Source: an uncultured Prochlorococcus sp. (GTDB lineage Bacteria; Cyanobacteriota; Cyanobacteriia; PCC-6307; Cyanobiaceae). Taken from it: a stretch of DNA of 6,232 bases. The stretch's first letter is position 1. Each line of letters opens with the position of its first letter. Of the stretch, positions 5,896 through 6,232 are shown piece by piece. Position numbers and translations under genes: made by a program. The DNA lies in contig CACGGY010000052.1 of assembly GCA_902572675.1 (NCBI GenBank), positions 1 through 6,232 on the forward strand. Reading direction: 5' to 3'. The notes below the pieces were generated by a model that was not told the origin of the DNA, made no database searches, and was given only the letters and a program-made list of their open reading frames with translations.

Positions 5896-6073
5896 TTATT
5901 TTTCTAAAGCAACCTTTATTAACCTGTGTTGGTGAGGTCCATCAAAATTTCTATAAAATGGAGGAATATTTATTGGGAACCTCTGCGCCCAAGGACATAA
6001 ACCATTAACAATAAGGAAATCTTTCTTAGACCAGGGGTATTCAAAGAAATTTATTTTTTAAAAAATATTCCAT
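5896..6073 (-). pseudogene. Candidate frameshifted small ORF of unknown function
   Basis: I do not recognise this protein. On the minus strand, 53 codons are open from 6057 down to the TAA at 5896-5898, with a varied, protein-like composition. Visible peptides include FFEYPWSKKDFLIVNGL, CPWAQRFPINIPPFYRN and the C-terminal FDGPHQHRLIKVALEK. That frame has no ATG, GTG or TTG start. An ATG at 6073-6071 begins MEYFLKNKFL in another frame and hits TGA at 6043-6041. Removing one base from the adjoining runs at 6054-6059 (six T on the + strand) or 6060-6065 (six A) would join the two into one ORF of 58 residues. It could be a decayed small gene, a sequencing error, or a chance open frame. No family, signal peptide or membrane helix is evident. 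The same bases are also open in plus-strand frames, which weakens the case. Confidence 0.3.
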
Positions 6074-6129
6074 TACAAATATCTCTTTGGAAACTCATCA
6101 AAAACTGTAGAAAAAATATTATTTATAAT

Positions 6130-6232
6130 ATGAAGTATGTAGCAAAAAATTCATCAAGGTTGTTTGACTATGATTGCGCAAGAAATGTTCTTACAGTTGA
6201 TTTGATATATGAAAAATTACCTTTTTTAGAAG
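6130..6232 (+). CDS. Possible N-terminus of a hypothetical protein, cut by the window end
   Basis: An ATG at 6130 opens a frame that runs off the right edge after 34 codons. It begins MKYVAKNSSRLFDYDCA and continues RNVLTVDLIYEKLPFLE. I recognise no family. The frame is in fact open further left, back to a TAA at 5998-6000, but contains no ATG, GTG or TTG between that stop and 6130. No Shine-Dalgarno sequence precedes the ATG, in line with the other genes here. The upstream bases are very AT-rich and could hold a promoter, but nothing specific stands out. With only 34 codons visible this may be a chance frame; sequence to the right is required to decide. Confidence 0.3.
   Translation, partial: MKYVAKNSSRLFDYDCARNVLTVDLIYEKLPFLE

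Noticed and set aside
5803..6232. Integrated element or island with tRNA-Phe as attachment site
   Set aside because: No second copy of the tRNA 3' end occurs downstream within the window and no integrase is visible. A short CCAGGGG near 6031 is too small a match to count.
1..6232. CRISPR array, transposon, toxin-antitoxin or defence genes
   Set aside because: No regularly spaced direct repeats, no terminal inverted repeats with a transposase, and all confident genes are housekeeping.

Overview
The window looks like core chromosome from a high-light Prochlorococcus (marine picocyanobacterium). The evidence is very AT-rich DNA, a cyanobacterial CP47 reading frame followed by psbT, and the order psbB-psbT-nrdR-rps1-metK-FGGY sugar kinase-tRNA-Phe, which matches my memory of picocyanobacterial genomes. 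All confident genes lie on the + strand. The organism call rests on gene content and recollected synteny, not on a database search.

Layout. Positions 1-1127 hold the C-terminal three quarters of psbB (CP47). The 32-codon psbT (1151-1249) follows, and a clear rho-independent terminator at 1255-1281 closes this photosystem II unit. The ribonucleotide-reductase repressor nrdR (1342-1821) comes next. A 108-base gap then carries a structured leader in front of the gene for ribosomal protein S1 (1930-3012). A 144-base gap with an unusual set of related half-sites precedes metK (3157-4398). Nine bases after metK starts a short FGGY-family carbohydrate kinase (4408-5640), probably co-transcribed and probably a D-ribulose kinase. 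tRNA-Phe(GAA) lies at 5730-5802, with its own terminator at 5808-5832. The last 400 bases hold no confident gene. They contain a small inverted repeat, a possible frameshifted minus-strand small ORF, and the possible beginning of a plus-strand gene running off the edge.

How the genes fit together. PsbB and PsbT are photosystem II subunits. NrdR controls dNTP supply, S1 supports translation initiation, MetK makes S-adenosylmethionine, and the kinase probably returns free ribulose to the pentose-phosphate pool. This is housekeeping content and I see no mobile element, CRISPR array or defence system. The signals most worth following are non-coding: the possible pseudoknotted rps1 leader, the repeated half-sites upstream of metK, the repeat that flanks tRNA-Phe, and the unexplained right-hand end. 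None of the five visible gene starts has a convincing Shine-Dalgarno sequence.
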